A stretch of DNA of 64,000 nucleotides from Pandoraea sputorum (GTDB lineage: Bacteria; Pseudomonadota; Gammaproteobacteria; Burkholderiales; Burkholderiaceae). The DNA lies in NCBI RefSeq assembly GCF_000814845.2, contig NZ_CP010431.2, positions 248,001 to 312,000 on the forward strand. The letters run 5' to 3'. A model generated the notes under the pieces. That model saw only the letters and a program-made list of their open reading frames with translations. It made no database searches and was not told the DNA's origin. The translations under genes and the position numbers were made by a program. Positions within the stretch are counted from its first letter, which is position 1, and the number at the start of each line of letters is the position of its first letter. Below are positions 63,518-64,000 of this stretch, piece after piece.

Positions 63518-64000
63518 TTGGGTGGACCACCACGCGCGACGCATGTGCGCCGGGGCGTTGCATTGACCGGCTGGCTGCTGGGTTGCTTGCTGATGACGCT
63601 GGCCGTCACGCTGGACGCGGCGACGACCGCCGTTGCGCGCACGGTGGCACCGCGAACGTTCCCGTTGGTGGTCCCCGAGCCCGGCGAACCGCCGCCGGGC
63701 GCCAATCTCCCGTTCTACGAAGCGCGCAAGGGCGACATGACCATCTACGTGATGGGCACGTTGCACGTGGGCAAACCCGACGACTATCCGTTCCGCAAAG
63801 TGGTGGTCGATGCGCTGCGCGTGTCGAAGGTGGTGGCGTTCGAGCTGTCGCCCGACGACCTGACGATGTCGCAGGACGACGTACAGAAATACGGCATGTG
63901 CTCGCGCGCCTGCCTGCCCAGGCTGATCCCTGCGCCGCTCTGGCGTAAGTTGCGCGACCGTCTCAAGGGCAATCCGGCGATGCTCGCCGAGATTCGCCAC
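63518..64000 (+). CDS. TraB/GumN family protein, cut by the window end
   Basis: An open frame of at least 160 codons, truncated at the window edge. It has a hydrophobic signal-like N-terminus (ALTGWLLGCLLMTLAV), then the family hallmark MTIYVMGTLHVGKPDDYPF and FELSPDDL. TraB/GumN proteins are thought to be metalloproteases or hydrolases in the periplasm. TTG 63518 with AAAGAG just before it, or GTG 63545, are the likely starts; both are in the same frame. It may be cotranscribed with dppF. Confidence 0.7.
   Translation, partial: MGGPPRATHVRRGVALTGWLLGCLLMTLAVTLDAATTAVARTVAPRTFPLVVPEPGEPPPGANLPFYEARKGDMTIYVMGTLHVGKPDDYPFRKVVVDALRVSKVVAFELSPDDLTMSQDDVQKYGMCSRACLPRLIPAPLWRKLRDRLKGNPAMLAEIRH

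Noticed and set aside
1..64000. tRNA, rRNA, insertion sequences, attachment sites and CRISPR arrays
   Set aside because: No cloverleaf, transposase, integrase other than the chromosomal xerC, or regularly spaced repeat was seen on reading the intergenic regions.

Overview
The window reads as a chromosomal segment of a high-GC Gram-negative betaproteobacterium, order Burkholderiales and probably family Burkholderiaceae. Pandoraea is my best guess, from recall of gene order only. The reasons are the dapF-DUF484-xerC block, MetX with MetW, an S-adenosylhomocysteine (SAH) riboswitch in front of ahcY, a RegB/RegA-type redox pair, a Burkholderia-type general porin and the general codon style. I saw no rRNA, tRNA, insertion sequence, prophage or CRISPR array.

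Layout. 1-7.4 kb holds housekeeping genes: metK (minus), a lipid A acyltransferase, dapF, a DUF484 gene, xerC, an rlmI-like methyltransferase and a DMT exporter (minus). 7.6-13.2 kb is a zinc-homeostasis module: a Zur-like Fur protein, a His-rich COG0523 GTPase, a cysteine-poor DksA, a His-rich membrane protein and a TonB-dependent receptor. Two copies of the same palindrome (TTGCAAC-N3-GTTGCAA) precede zur and the His-rich gene. 13.2-20.8 kb carries hslVU behind a heat-shock-like promoter, the RegB/RegA-type pair, a periplasmic copper chaperone, a cysteine-rich CWC protein, argB and a PP-loop ATPase.

20.8-42.5 kb is an aromatic-catabolism island. Its upper part is a LysR regulator, a benzoylformate decarboxylase-type enzyme, an aromatic aldehyde dehydrogenase and an MHS-family symporter. 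Next is a VanA/VanB-type O-demethylase with a VanR-type GntR regulator, and divergent to it a LigB/LigA-type extradiol dioxygenase followed by a LysR protein with two HTH domains. Last is a ten-gene run: a branched-chain-type ABC importer, GalB-type hydratase, GalC/LigK-type aldolase, GalD-type tautomerase, an alpha/beta hydrolase and a SnoaL-like protein, followed by a porin. Read together, the genes could convert aryl-alpha-keto acids to aromatic aldehyde, aromatic acid, O-demethylated catechol or gallate, ring-opened product, and finally pyruvate plus oxaloacetate. LigC and LigI homologues are absent, which favours a gallate or 3-O-methylgallate type lower route.

42.7-64 kb: an MFS exporter, a HAD phosphatase, a SlmA/TetR-type regulator, metX-metW behind a SAM-II-like riboswitch, ampG, an unrecognised glycosyltransferase-like gene, exonuclease III, a CidR-like LysR divergent from cidA/cidB, then ahcY behind an SAH riboswitch, a small membrane protein, tlyA and metF. 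The window closes with a dppABCDF peptide importer and the start of a TraB/GumN-family gene cut by the window edge. Four enzymes of the methionine/SAM cycle (MetK, MetX with MetW, AhcY, MetF) sit in three separate transcription units, two of them with different SAM/SAH-sensing RNA classes.

Start codons were moved inward from the longest open frame wherever family alignment or a Shine-Dalgarno (SD) sequence supported it. All functional names come from sequence motifs and context read by eye; no database search was run.
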